A DNA stretch of 64,000 bases, from contig NZ_LAPT01000109.1 in NCBI RefSeq assembly GCF_003194385.1, forward strand, positions 19,301-83,300. Reading direction: 5' to 3'. This DNA comes from Pokkaliibacter plantistimulans. GTDB taxonomy: Bacteria > Pseudomonadota > Gammaproteobacteria > Pseudomonadales > Balneatricaceae. The notes beneath the pieces are model-generated. The model did not search any database. It saw only the letters and a program-made list of their open reading frames with translations, and was not told the DNA's origin. Shown here piece after piece: positions 1 through 9,117 of this stretch. Position numbers and translations under genes: made by a program. Numbering within the stretch: position 1 is the first letter of the stretch; each line of letters starts with the position of its first letter.

Positions 1-297
1 CCGGGTTCACGGTTTATTGTTGCGGGGGGACCGGCAGGGCCACCATTACACTTGCCTTTCTGCAAGGCTTGCTCGTTTACTTCATAACCTCTTTATAAGG
101 TCATTCGGTGCAGAGCACTATCGCACCAACACAAGTTTCCGCCAATTCACGTAAAGGCCTGTGCCGTTAAAGTGCGCGTACTCTAACAGCTAAAACTCAC
201 CTGCGCAATGCCAAACTATCCTTTCACTCTTGCCCCCTAAAGAGCTGGCCTCATATTTGCTTATAATTTAAACAGGAAGTCAATCCGGAGTTTACAG
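1..297. other. intergenic stretch at window start
   Basis: No convincing reading frame on either strand. The only recognisable signals are near the right end and belong to the gene starting at 298. Confidence 0.5.
258..289 (+). promoter_or_regulatory. candidate extended -10 promoter and RBS for the gene at 298
   Basis: A perfect TATAAT lies at 262-267, just after a TG at 258-259 that could act as an extended -10. No good -35 is seen at the normal distance. GGAG at 286-289 is a ribosome binding site 8 nt before the ATG at 298. The transcription start is inferred. Confidence 0.4.
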
Positions 298-765
298 ATG
301 GACATTCGCACCGAATGTATTGTCCACCCGGTACGTGTACCGATAAGTATAGTGACAGTACAACCGCCCCCTCCTGCCATGCGCCTTCACTCCGCAAAAC
401 GCCCTGTGGCATCTCACTTCCACCGCCATTTATTGAATATCAAACTGATAGGCCTTGAGGCCCTACCCGTTTTTAGTGATGTAACACTGCATATCCCAGG
501 CCTTGACGGCAACCAACCGTTGATGGGTAAGCTGACATTATGCCGTCCCCTGCCAGAAAAGCGTTTTCAAATGCAGATCAGCATTTGCGACCCTGATGAG
601 GCGCAACGGGCGCGCATGATCGAACAGGCTTGCCATATCCATGCCTATCAGGTAGCTGAAATGGCAAGAGGGCACCACCTGGCACTGGAGCAAGCAGCAA
701 AAGAATGGATCGAACGTTTCGCTGCTCATTTCCCAACGTTAACTTTTCCCACCACGGAATCTTGA
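298..765 (+). CDS. hypothetical protein, possibly PilZ-like
   Basis: 155-residue soluble protein with no signal peptide or membrane segment; not recognised with confidence. The N-terminal 40 residues are proline- and histidine-rich and look unstructured. Residues about 58-112 alternate in a beta-like pattern, followed by a charged turn and a helix (DPDEAQRARMIEQ), which resembles the final strands and helix of PilZ-type c-di-GMP domains. The N-terminal RxxxR and the (D/N)xSxxG motifs that bind c-di-GMP are not visible, so binding is not claimed. The ATG is supported by GGAG 8 nt upstream. It is a single gene, about 130 bp before kdsA on the same strand. Confidence 0.6.
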   Translation: MDIRTECIVHPVRVPISIVTVQPPPPAMRLHSAKRPVASHFHRHLLNIKLIGLEALPVFSDVTLHIPGLDGNQPLMGKLTLCRPLPEKRFQMQISICDPDEAQRARMIEQACHIHAYQVAEMARGHHLALEQAAKEWIERFAAHFPTLTFPTTES

Positions 766-864
766 ATGCCCCGAGCACAAATCTTCCAGAGCAGGCAGGA
801 AGCCTGCGGCGCTTTGCTCTTGGTGGTTAAGGCTAATCATTTGCACTGGCAGAGAGTAGAATGA

Positions 865-1740
<876 letters not shown>

Positions 1741-1858
1741 CCAGTAGGGCCAGCCAAAACAGCATGCACAACCGGATCATTGCTTCTACTAAACCCCAAC
1801 TATTCGGCTAGTGGCTTGTCCTGCACTATACTCTGGAAAACATTACCGAGGCTTGGGC

Positions 1859-3880
1859 ATGGTAGAAGAGCAATTATCGCTTGCCGACCTGCACACCGAA
1901 ATGGCGCTCACCACAGGCGAGCGCCATTTCACCCTTGAACGCCCGCTGTTTACCTCCGCTGGGTCACATATCTGGCTCGCCAATGAAATCAGCAAGAAAG
2001 AACGTCGCCGCGGCAAAGCCTGCCTGCTGGTGCTCTCCCCCTTACTGTTTGAGCATGATCGCCACACTGCGGCTATCGAAGCACAGATCGCCTTACAAGA
2101 AGACTGGCATCATGCCAATGTAGTGCAGATCCAGGCAGTGGCCAGAGATCCTGCTGGATGGCACTTCGCCATTCTGGAAGCAACAGAAGGTGCCAGCCTG
2201 AAAAGCATGATCAGTAAGCATCACTTCAAACCTGAGCTTGCAAAAGCCGTCATGAAAAGCACAGCGAGCATTCTGCACTCGCTGCATAGCAAGCGCATTT
2301 TGCATCTTGACCTCAGCCCGCACAGCATCCTTATTACACGCGACTACCAGTTAAAACTGTTGAATACCAGCTATCAATTCAGCATTTTTCAGACACTGCA
2401 TGAAAGCAAGGTGGCAACCAAACCTGATACCGACAGCTGGCCCAGTCTTCGCTATCTGGCACCAGAGCTGCTGCAAACACCTGCCAACATCAGCCCAGCG
2501 GCCGACGTCTATTCCCTTGGCTGTCTTTGCTATGAGCTGCTGATGGGTGAGCCACTGTTCAAAAGTACAGAACGCGCTCCCTTACCTGATATCCCTTCCC
2601 TACACACCAATCAATGGCAGGCTCTCAACCGGCTGCTGGCTATGACTCCTGAAGAACGCCCTGTTCGTCAGCTAAATGAAGTGATAGACGACATCTTTAC
2701 GCCAAGAGAAGATCCTCCCGCCCCCCCCATCACCACTGAGCACCCCGCAGTAAAAACAAAGCGCTTTGATACTCGACGTATTTTGATGCTGGCTGGCGTC
2801 ACCTTGTCCGGTTTGGCCATCATTAACTTTTTAATTTATCTGGTGCTGCACAAATCGCCTCATCAACAGGAAATGGCTGATCTCACCGAACAAATTGAGC
2901 AGCTCCTGCAGAACCCCAAATCTGAAGCTGATCTGCGCAAAGCACAGCAGCTTTTTGATCAGTTTTACCAAAAGGCATCTGGACAGTCGGGTTCGCGTAA
3001 ACTGGAGGACAACATTACCGGCTTCTTCATGAAGTTGCACAACCCCGCACTGCAAGCACCAACCGATGTCTCACCGGGCAAACTTCCTGCCCCGAGAGCA
3101 ATCAGTCCAAACCGCCTGCGCGCCGGTGACAGCTTCACAGACGCCCTCGCCAATGGTATGCGTGGCCCGCTGATGATGGTGATCCCGTCCGGGTCTGCCT
3201 ACATTGGCAATCAGGATCGACGAGGCAGCTCCGAAGAACTTGCCTCTCACTTTGTAAGCTACTCCACCCCCTTTGCCCTGATGCAGGATGAGGTCACTTT
3301 CGAGGATTATGACCTTTTTGCCAAAGCAACCGGCCGCAGTCTCCCAGACGATAACGGCTGGGGACGCGGCAGACGTCCAGTAATCAACGTCAGCTGGTAT
3401 GACGCCAATGCATATGCAATCTGGCTGAGCAATATCAGTCGTCATGTATACCGTCTGCCAACGGAAGAGGAATGGGAATACAGCGCTCGCGCCAATACCA
3501 GCACGGCATACTGGTGGGGAGGCGCTATAGATAAAGGACACAGTAACTGCCAAAGCTGTGGCAGTGAATGGGATAACCTGCGCACGGCACCCGTTGGCGC
3601 CTTTCCGGCCAACAACTATGGTCTGTTTGACGTCAGCGGCAATGTCTCTGAATGGGTGGGTGACTGTTACACCGAGAGCAGCCTTACTGCCAGTGTGTCG
3701 ACCAATACACGAAGTCAGCAGTGCGCCAGTCGCGTCATCAAGGGCGGTTCCTGGCAAAGCCCTCCTGCACTGCTGCGCTCCTCCGCACGCCAGCATGCAG
3801 AGCCAGACAACCGCAACAGTGAAACAGGATTCCGCTTACTGAGAGAAATCAGTGATCAGGAACAATACGCCGCCCCTTGA
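1859..3880 (+). CDS. membrane pseudokinase-like protein with C-terminal SUMF1/FGE-like domain
   Basis: Start taken at the ATG at 1859 (673 aa); a GTG at 1811 would add 16 residues. Residues about 20-280 have the layout of a bacterial Ser/Thr kinase (catalytic-loop match HLDLSPHSI at 149-157, APE match LAPEL near 200, then a DVYSLGCLCYELL helix). The glycine loop and VAIK lysine are not recognisable, the loop Asn is Ser, and DFG is replaced by LNT, so catalysis is doubtful. A proline-rich linker is followed by one membrane segment (about 308-331), a helical stretch (about 336-395), and a formylglycine-generating-enzyme/SUMF1-like C-type-lectin fold (about 437-670) ending in GGSW...GFRLL. The two FGE catalytic cysteines are absent (LRSSARQ region). 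Probable topology is kinase-like part inside and SUMF1-like part outside. Function unknown; a scaffold or sensor role is inference. Confidence 0.85.
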   Translation: MVEEQLSLADLHTEMALTTGERHFTLERPLFTSAGSHIWLANEISKKERRRGKACLLVLSPLLFEHDRHTAAIEAQIALQEDWHHANVVQIQAVARDPAGWHFAILEATEGASLKSMISKHHFKPELAKAVMKSTASILHSLHSKRILHLDLSPHSILITRDYQLKLLNTSYQFSIFQTLHESKVATKPDTDSWPSLRYLAPELLQTPANISPAADVYSLGCLCYELLMGEPLFKSTERAPLPDIPSLHTNQWQALNRLLAMTPEERPVRQLNEVIDDIFTPREDPPAPPITTEHPAVKTKRFDTRRILMLAGVTLSGLAIINFLIYLVLHKSPHQQEMADLTEQIEQLLQNPKSEADLRKAQQLFDQFYQKASGQSGSRKLEDNITGFFMKLHNPALQAPTDVSPGKLPAPRAISPNRLRAGDSFTDALANGMRGPLMMVIPSGSAYIGNQDRRGSSEELASHFVSYSTPFALMQDEVTFEDYDLFAKATGRSLPDDNGWGRGRRPVINVSWYDANAYAIWLSNISRHVYRLPTEEEWEYSARANTSTAYWWGGAIDKGHSNCQSCGSEWDNLRTAPVGAFPANNYGLFDVSGNVSEWVGDCYTESSLTASVSTNTRSQQCASRVIKGGSWQSPPALLRSSARQHAEPDNRNSETGFRLLREISDQEQYAAP

Positions 3881-4151
3881 TGCTCATCAGCCGTCAAACA
3901 CAAAAAAGGAACTGCGGGTTGTAACGCTTTGTACTCGGATTAAACTGAATTCATTTCATATAGATCCAGAGCCTGTTCACACTCTAGCGAATCTGGGGCA
4001 AACAAGACGAATTGAACTACCTGCAGCAGATCCGGGAACATGCTGACGCTGCTTGGCCATCACGCGCGGCAATACGAACGGACCACAACACCGATAAATA
4101 ATTCAGACAATCATTAACACCGTGAACCACAGCCTGATTTGAGGAGACCCC
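3881..4151. other. intergenic, nothing recognised
   Basis: 271 bp between the fusion protein and the cytochrome gene. A short open frame crosses the end of the upstream gene but has no start signal. TTGAGGAG at 4138-4145 is the ribosome binding site of the cytochrome. Confidence 0.5.
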
Positions 4152-4469
4152 ATGAACACAAGAATACTGGCATGCACACTGGCCCTCGCCACACTCCCCG
4201 CCCTCAGCCACGCGGCCGGTGATGCCACCGCAGGTGCAGCCAAGTCTGCAGTTTGCTCCGCCTGTCATGGTCAGGGCGGTGCACAGCCCATCATGCCGAC
4301 CTATCCTCGCCTTGCAGGGCAGAGCGAGGGCTATATTGAATATGCCATCAAGACATACAAGTCACAGGAGCGTAAGGGTGCTCAGGCTGCGCTGATGTAC
4401 CCCATGGTGCAAAATCTGACCGATCAGGACATTGCCGACCTGGCCGCCTATTTCAGTACACAACAGTAA
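4152..4469 (+). CDS. small periplasmic class I cytochrome c (c4/c5-like)
   Basis: 105 residues. A signal peptide of about 21 residues ends at SHAA. One heme-attachment motif CSACH lies at residues 35-39, and a Met in ALMYPMVQ is the likely sixth ligand. The tail (LTDQDIADLAAYF) is the usual C-terminal helix of single-heme c5/c553-type cytochromes. It would carry electrons in the periplasm; the partner is not indicated because no oxidase or reductase gene is adjacent. A strong GAGGAG precedes the ATG. The gene stands alone on the plus strand. Confidence 0.9.
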   Translation: MNTRILACTLALATLPALSHAAGDATAGAAKSAVCSACHGQGGAQPIMPTYPRLAGQSEGYIEYAIKTYKSQERKGAQAALMYPMVQNLTDQDIADLAAYFSTQQ

Positions 4470-4750
4470 GCGAACACGTTCCTTTCCCTCGCTGGCACAT
4501 GGCAACCTCATGCGCCAGCCCTCCCACCCAGCATGAATAATTTTGGCTTGCCGCTATCCCATGCCCAGACTAAGGTTATAACCATATAGCCGTCAGAAAC
4601 CCGTGACTGACGAAATAAAATACCGGTCGCCACAACGCAGAACCCCACTACGCGCGACGTTGAACGAACCCCGCAAACGACGGTTAAAAAAATAGAACGA
4701 GCCAGAAAACCTGGCACATGCGATTACTGCTTTGAGTCGAGGGAGTTACC
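4470..4750. other. intergenic with one imperfect hairpin
   Basis: 281 bp. An inverted repeat at 4491-4519 (GCTGGC A CATG ... CATG C GCCAGC, one mismatch) follows the cytochrome gene but lacks a T run, so it is at most a weak terminator. Nothing else recognised. Confidence 0.35.
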
Positions 4751-4939
4751 ATGCCGGAACAGATCATGAACTGCCCGCAATGCCACAGTGGCATCTACGT
4801 TCAAGCCATTGCTCATCGTTCAGATGAACTTATCGTGTGCCCTCATTGCCGGGCCGTGAGCTTTTATGCCGATGTATCCAGCTGCAAAATTGTTGCCCTG
4901 CGTCGTCCGCGAAGAGCACTGAGACCAAGCGCTCGCTGA
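4751..4939 (+). CDS. small zinc-ribbon protein, hypothetical
   Basis: 62 residues with two CPxC pairs (CPQC at 8-11 and CPHC at 30-33), the classic four-cysteine zinc ribbon. A basic tail follows (RRPRRALRPSAR). GAGGGAG lies 5 nt before the ATG, supporting translation. No signal peptide. The family is not recognised; such proteins often bind nucleic acid or another protein. It stands alone between the cytochrome gene and the secreted two-repeat protein. Confidence 0.65.
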   Translation: MPEQIMNCPQCHSGIYVQAIAHRSDELIVCPHCRAVSFYADVSSCKIVALRRPRRALRPSAR

Positions 4940-5323
4940 CACTGCATATAGACTTGCCCTCACATCTCCTGATCGCCTATCAAGGTAATCCGTTTGCCAG
5001 TCGCAACTTTTCTGATTCACCACCTTCAATAAACTGACATTGAAGCCGCTGGCCGATCAACCTATCCTGCCGAGATGTTTACGCTGCACCGCAACAACGA
5101 TCTCCATATACGTTGACTGCACAATTCCCGCTTGTTATTAGCACTGCAATGAAGCTGCTCATTTCCCGACGTTTTCTCACCCAGCAATACCATTTAACCA
5201 CCCGACTGCATTGGCGCTTGATAATTCTCAGCCCCCGTACCATGAGTTACGTATGTGCAGCCGCAGTACATCAGGTTGGTAGACGTTGACCGGGAATCGA
5301 CCCACGAGCATGGGAGAATCACC
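4940..5323. other. long leader region before the gene at 5324
   Basis: 384 bp with no supportable gene. It holds a sigma-70-like promoter (5113-5141), which would give a leader of about 175 nt for the gene at 5324. Confidence 0.4.
5113..5141 (+). promoter_or_regulatory. candidate sigma-70 promoter
   Basis: TTGACT at 5113-5118 and TATTAG at 5136-5141 with a 17-bp spacer. It would transcribe the secreted protein at 5324. Confidence 0.4.
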
Positions 5324-5995
5324 ATGAAATCCCTTGTCACCCTTTTTGCTTCATTACTGCTGTTACTGAGCAGCGAAGCCAGAGCCGAGTCAGCCGACTT
5401 GAGTTATCAACTCTACGGTCAGGGTGATGTGGATTGTTCCCAGGCGTTTAAAAGCCACGACAGCGTCATTGCCTCGCAGTCATGGACGCAGGGCTATCTT
5501 TCCGGACAGGCGTTTATCAAAGGGCTGTCATTCCACGTCAGTGAACAGCAACACGCTGAGCTGCTGGACCAGCTTCCTGTGCTTTGCCCAAAAGGCAAAT
5601 GGCTGATTGATGCCATGCCTGCCGTACTCAAGGCGCCGCAGCTCGGCACTGCCAGCTCGGAATTCAGCAGCGTGCTGGGTGCTGGCGCATTCAGTTGCAG
5701 CGATTATCTGCGCCACGCTCATGACAAGCGCACCAGCGCCCTGGCACGTATCATCTACGGCTCATGGATGGAGGGTTACGTCAGTGCAGCCGCACTGGGC
5801 CTTGGCAATTGGTCACTCAGTGAGATAGTACAAAACGACATGGTGCTGACCTTCCTCAACAACTACTGCCAGCAATACCCACAAACAACGGTAGTTCACA
5901 GCGGTATAGAACTGATCCGCTATCTCTCCCCTACCGACACACCCCATTTGCAGGCTGCCGAAACATCACCTCCAGCAGTGGAGGCAAAGCCCTGA
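5324..5995 (+). CDS. secreted hypothetical protein with two similar halves
   Basis: 223 residues from the ATG at 5324, chosen because GGGAGAAT lies just upstream and a clean signal peptide follows (MKSLVTLF...SEARA, about 20 residues). After cleavage two segments of about 90 residues share one plan: an early Cys (DVDCSQAF; AFSCSDYL), a helix with W...GY (SWTQGYLSGQAF; SWMEGYVSAAAL), a later Cys (VLCPKGKW; NYCQQYPQ) and a closing hydrophobic helix. The cysteines probably form one disulfide per repeat. The plan recalls small periplasmic Rap1a/Tai-type and HdeA-like all-helical proteins, but the family is not assigned. Location is probably periplasmic. A bidirectional terminator follows, and glpK converges from the right. 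Confidence 0.8.
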   Translation: MKSLVTLFASLLLLLSSEARAESADLSYQLYGQGDVDCSQAFKSHDSVIASQSWTQGYLSGQAFIKGLSFHVSEQQHAELLDQLPVLCPKGKWLIDAMPAVLKAPQLGTASSEFSSVLGAGAFSCSDYLRHAHDKRTSALARIIYGSWMEGYVSAAALGLGNWSLSEIVQNDMVLTFLNNYCQQYPQTTVVHSGIELIRYLSPTDTPHLQAAETSPPAVEAKP

Positions 5996-6012
5996 ACCAC
6001 ACCACTAAAAGC

Positions 6013-6082
6013 AAAAAGCCTGCTGCATGGCTCATCCGTCTGGGATATTACCGATGGTAATGAGCTGACAGTCAGGCTTTTT
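6013..6082. terminator. bidirectional terminator between the gene at 5324 and glpK
   Basis: Outer arms AAAAAGCCTG (6013-6022) and CAGGCTTTTT (6073-6082) with a partly paired interior (GCTCAT/ATGAGC). T runs occur at the proper end on both strands, fitting convergent genes. Confidence 0.6.
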
Positions 6083-6085
6083 GGG

Positions 6086-6113
6086 GCAGAGCCACCTATG
6101 GATAAGGCTCTGC
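6086..6113 (-). terminator. 8-bp perfect hairpin downstream of glpK
   Basis: GCAGAGCC (6086-6093) and GGCTCTGC (6106-6113) with a 12-nt loop, 24 bp after the glpK stop. No T run follows directly; it may act together with the stronger hairpin at 6013-6082. Confidence 0.35.
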
Positions 6114-6137
6114 ATTATGAACAGGGCTACGTATTGA

Positions 6138-7622
6138 TCAGGCCGTACTCATGACACGCTTTACAGCATTACTCCAGCCCTTGTGCAGAGCACTGGCTTC
6201 CTCTTCGGGCAACTGTGGAGAGAAGTGCTGCTGGCACTGCCATAGCCCACACACATCATCAACAGACTGATAGACGCCTACGTGTAACCCGGCCAGATAG
6301 GCCGCGCCCAGTGCTGTCGTCTCGATCACTGCCGGGCGATCCACATTGACCCGCAGAATATCTGCCAGATGCTGGATCAGCCAGTCGTTGGCCACCATGC
6401 CACCGTCCACTCGCAACGTCTGAATATCGACACCATCACGCGCCATCGCCGCCAGCAGATCCTTGGTTTGGAAACAGACCGACTGCAGCCCCGCTGTCAC
6501 GATTTCAGCAATACCAGTATCACGGGTCAGGCCGAATAACGCCCCCCGGGCTTCAGGATCCCAGAATGGCGCACCCAGCCCGGTAAAGGCTGGCACCAGA
6601 TACACGCCGTGATTTACCGGTATCGTCTTCGCCAGCTGCTCGGTTTCCCGCGCATGCTGAATCAGCTTCAACCCGTCACGCAACCATTGCACGGCTGCAC
6701 CCGCCACAAAGATGCTGCCTTCCAGCGCATAGGAGACCTTGCCATTAAGGCGATAACCCACAGTCGTCAGCAAACGATTGGCGGATGACAGCGCCTTGTC
6801 GCCGGTATTGAGAATCAGAAAACAGCCCGTGCCGTAAGTGCTTTTTGCCATCCCCGGCTGAAAGCAGGCCTGACCGACCAGCGCCGCCTGCTGATCACCG
6901 GCAACACCAGCAATACGAACAGGTGCACCGAAAAACTCTGCCTGGGTCTGACCAAAGTCAGCACTGGAATCCTTGACCTCTGGCAGCACGGCTGCAGGCA
7001 CCGCAAAGGCCTCCAGCAAGTCACGATCCCACTCCTGAGTATGGATATTGAACAGCATGGTTCGGGAGGCATTGGTCGCGTCGGTCACATGTGATTCACC
7101 GCCGGTCAGGCGCCAGATCAGGAAGGTATCGACGGTACCGAAGGCCAGCTCGCCCTGTTCGGCTCGTTGGCGGGCTCCTTCGACGTTATCGAGAATCCAG
7201 TTGAGCTTGGTGGCAGAGAAATAGGGGTCCAGCAGCAAGCCGGTTTTCTTTTTAACCTGCTCTTCCAGCCCTTTCGACTTCTGTTCCTTGCAATAGTCGC
7301 TGGTACGGCGATCCTGCCAGACGATGGCGTTATAAACAGGCTTACCGGTGGCACGATCCCACACCAGTGTGGTTTCACGCTGATTGGTGATGCCGATACC
7401 AGCAATATCGGCAGCTTCAATACCCGCCTTGGCAATGGCCTCACGGCTGGTGGCCAGCACAGTATTCCAGATATCTTCCGGATCGTGCTCCACCCAACCG
7501 TCATGGGGGAAGTGCTGCTTGAATTCTTGCTGCGCAGAGGCAATCACTTTGCCCTGAAAATCAAAAACGATAGCACGGGAACTGGTGGTTCCCTGGTCCA
7601 GGGCGAGCAGATAAGAAGACAT
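6138..7622 (-). CDS. glpK: glycerol kinase
   Basis: Phosphorylates glycerol to sn-glycerol 3-phosphate with ATP, trapping it in the cytoplasm. 494 residues, FGGY family, usual length about 500. The N-terminal phosphate-loop motif DQGTTSSRA and the C-terminal ATP-site region ([13 protein letters not shown]...[12 protein letters not shown]) are both present. GGAGG lies 5 nt before the ATG. It is divergent from glpR across 384 bp carrying candidate GlpR sites. No glycerol facilitator gene (glpF) adjoins, which differs from the common glpFK order; glycerol may enter by diffusion or by a facilitator elsewhere. Confidence 0.98.
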   Translation of the reverse strand: MSSYLLALDQGTTSSRAIVFDFQGKVIASAQQEFKQHFPHDGWVEHDPEDIWNTVLATSREAIAKAGIEAADIAGIGITNQRETTLVWDRATGKPVYNAIVWQDRRTSDYCKEQKSKGLEEQVKKKTGLLLDPYFSATKLNWILDNVEGARQRAEQGELAFGTVDTFLIWRLTGGESHVTDATNASRTMLFNIHTQEWDRDLLEAFAVPAAVLPEVKDSSADFGQTQAEFFGAPVRIAGVAGDQQAALVGQACFQPGMAKSTYGTGCFLILNTGDKALSSANRLLTTVGYRLNGKVSYALEGSIFVAGAAVQWLRDGLKLIQHARETEQLAKTIPVNHGVYLVPAFTGLGAPFWDPEARGALFGLTRDTGIAEIVTAGLQSVCFQTKDLLAAMARDGVDIQTLRVDGGMVANDWLIQHLADILRVNVDRPAVIETTALGAAYLAGLHVGVYQSVDDVCGLWQCQQHFSPQLPEEEASALHKGWSNAVKRVMSTA

Positions 7623-7789
7623 GGAGGCCTCCGTTTTCTAGTTATTCTCGAAGAGGGAATCAGGAAAGCGCGTCGGTGGTCTGTGTCAGCGATCACAGTG
7701 CAAAGCTGTCACCTTACTTTCACTCTCACGAAACTGCCGGAACAGCGCGCTACAACTTATTAGTACGCCAAGCCGGAAGACCCGCTTTC

Positions 7790-7809
7790 CATGTTCGATT
7801 TTGTTCGTA
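7790..7809. promoter_or_regulatory. candidate GlpR operator 1
   Basis: One half (ATGTTCGAT, 7791-7799) is identical to the E. coli GlpR half-site. The other half is instead a second GTTCG in direct orientation 4 bp on. By eye about 12 of 20 positions match the palindromic consensus. Confidence 0.4.
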
Positions 7810-7839
7810 TTCTGCCCGCGACGATCCCAGATGCAAGTT

Positions 7840-7859
7840 CTTTTTCGAAAACGTCAAAA
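7840..7859. promoter_or_regulatory. candidate GlpR operator 2
   Basis: TTCG...AACG core (TTTTTCGAAAACG, 7841-7853) matches the centre of the GlpR palindrome at about 12 of 20 positions. It lies 31 bp from operator 1, a three-turn spacing that would allow cooperative binding. Confidence 0.35.
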
Positions 7860-8006
7860 ATCATGACACTGGAGAGCATCTCTATCGCCCTCTATTATTA
7901 GCGGCAACTTGTATTAACCACTTACATTGGGCAGCGCCCGTAGCCCGCTCAACGGCTCAGGTTTGCACCATCATCAGGTTTCTTGCACAGGGAGCTCCAC
8001 CCCGCA

Positions 8007-8780
8007 ATGAGTCAACACCGCCGTCAGGACGAAATCCTTGCTCTTGTTCAGCAGCAGGGCTTCGTGACAATTGATGAGCTAGTGCGCTTATTCAACGTCA
8101 CGCCACAAACCATCCGCCGTGATCTGAATCAACTGGCGGATGCCCAGCGCATTCGCCGTCATCATGGCGGTGCCGCATGGGAATCCAGCACCGTCAACAC
8201 GGCCTATGCCACCCGCAAGATCATGAACCATCCAGAGAAAGAGCTGATTGCCAGAACGGTCGCTGCTCACATTCCTGATGGCGCCTCGGTTTTCATCAAC
8301 ATCGGCACCACGACCGAAACCGTGGCCCACGCCCTGCTGAATCACAAAGATCTGCGCATAGTGACCAACAATATCCATGTGGCATCCATTCTGAGTGCCA
8401 AAGAGGACTTCTCAGTCATCATTGCCGGTGGTGAAGTACGCACCCGTGATGGCGGCATCGTCGGTGAAGCGACACGTGATTTCATCAACCAGTTCCGTAT
8501 GGACTACGGCATCATCGGCATCAGCGGCATCGCTGAAGACGGCTCTTTGCTTGATTTCGACTATCGTGAAGTGCGCATTGCCCAGTCGATTATCCAGAAC
8601 TCCCAGCACGTATTCCTGGCAGCAGACTCATCAAAATTTGGCCGCAATGCCATGGTTCGACTGGGCAACCTGAGCCAGGTCAGCGCCCTGTTTACCGATG
8701 CTGCGCCACCCAAACATATTCAGGAACTACTCAACCAGCATCAGGTTGAACTGTACGTCACAGACGTGAAGCCTGCTTAG
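8007..8780 (+). CDS. glpR: DeoR-family glycerol-3-phosphate regulon repressor
   Basis: 257 residues from the ATG at 8007 (CAGGGAG upstream). An N-terminal DeoR winged helix-turn-helix (residues about 3-58, with the [22 protein letters not shown] signature region) is followed by a DeoR sensor domain of the ribose-isomerase-like fold that would bind glycerol 3-phosphate ([22 protein letters not shown]). Placement between glpK and glpD identifies the regulon. Expected to repress glpK and glpD without glycerol 3-phosphate, and probably its own gene given the shared control region. Confidence 0.95.
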   Translation: MSQHRRQDEILALVQQQGFVTIDELVRLFNVTPQTIRRDLNQLADAQRIRRHHGGAAWESSTVNTAYATRKIMNHPEKELIARTVAAHIPDGASVFINIGTTTETVAHALLNHKDLRIVTNNIHVASILSAKEDFSVIIAGGEVRTRDGGIVGEATRDFINQFRMDYGIIGISGIAEDGSLLDFDYREVRIAQSIIQNSQHVFLAADSSKFGRNAMVRLGNLSQVSALFTDAAPPKHIQELLNQHQVELYVTDVKPA

Positions 8781-8805
8781 CTTCGCCTTTGAACCTGTTA
8801 TGAGC

Positions 8806-8824
8806 AGGAGCGGCCAGCGCTCCT
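8806..8824 (+). terminator. hairpin after glpR
   Basis: Perfect 7-bp stem AGGAGCG/CGCTCCT with a 5-nt loop, followed by a pyrimidine-rich tract rather than pure T. Confidence 0.4.
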
Positions 8825-9039
8825 CTCACTTCTCTTCTGACCTGCCCTTTGTTTTTCTCTGCTCCACTTCACTACTCCCTGCCTCTTTCGCCAACGACAC
8901 CCAGCTGCGATTCGCTGACTGTCATCTGACTTATCTAATGTATGCCTGATGAATCTCGCAGCGCGCATCATGGCCAGGACAATTCAAATACGTTCATGAA
9001 GAGAACAAAAAGCAGCAAAACATTTTCATGATTTTTCAC

Positions 9040-9068
9040 TTGCCGGGATCAAAGACGAACACTATAGT
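9040..9068 (+). promoter_or_regulatory. glpD promoter
   Basis: TTGCCG (9040-9045) and TATAGT (9063-9068) with a 17-bp spacer, 49 bp before the glpD start. Confidence 0.55.
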
Positions 9069-9084
9069 TTCGTTAATTTTCTAA

Positions 9085-9104
9085 TTTGTCACTTATCGAA
9101 CATT
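9085..9104. promoter_or_regulatory. candidate GlpR operator at glpD
   Basis: A right half-site CGAACATT with the centre TTAT fits the GlpR consensus; the left half is degenerate. It lies just downstream of the -10 box, where a bound repressor would block RNA polymerase. Confidence 0.4.
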
Positions 9105-9117
9105 TAACGAGGTAAGT

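Larger units (their letters stand above)
7623..8006. other. glpK-glpR divergent control region
   Basis: 384 bp without a supportable gene, AT-richer in the middle. Two sequences resembling the E. coli GlpR operator are found here (listed separately). Confidence 0.5.
8781..9117. other. glpR-glpD intergenic region
   Basis: 337 bp without a gene. It holds a weak glpR terminator (8806-8824), the glpD promoter (9040-9068) and a candidate GlpR operator (9085-9104). Confidence 0.5.

Noticed and set aside
3071..3796. Minus-strand open frame of 241 codons within the SUMF1-like region
   Set aside because: Shadow of the real gene; cysteine- and alanine-rich with no domain or start signal.
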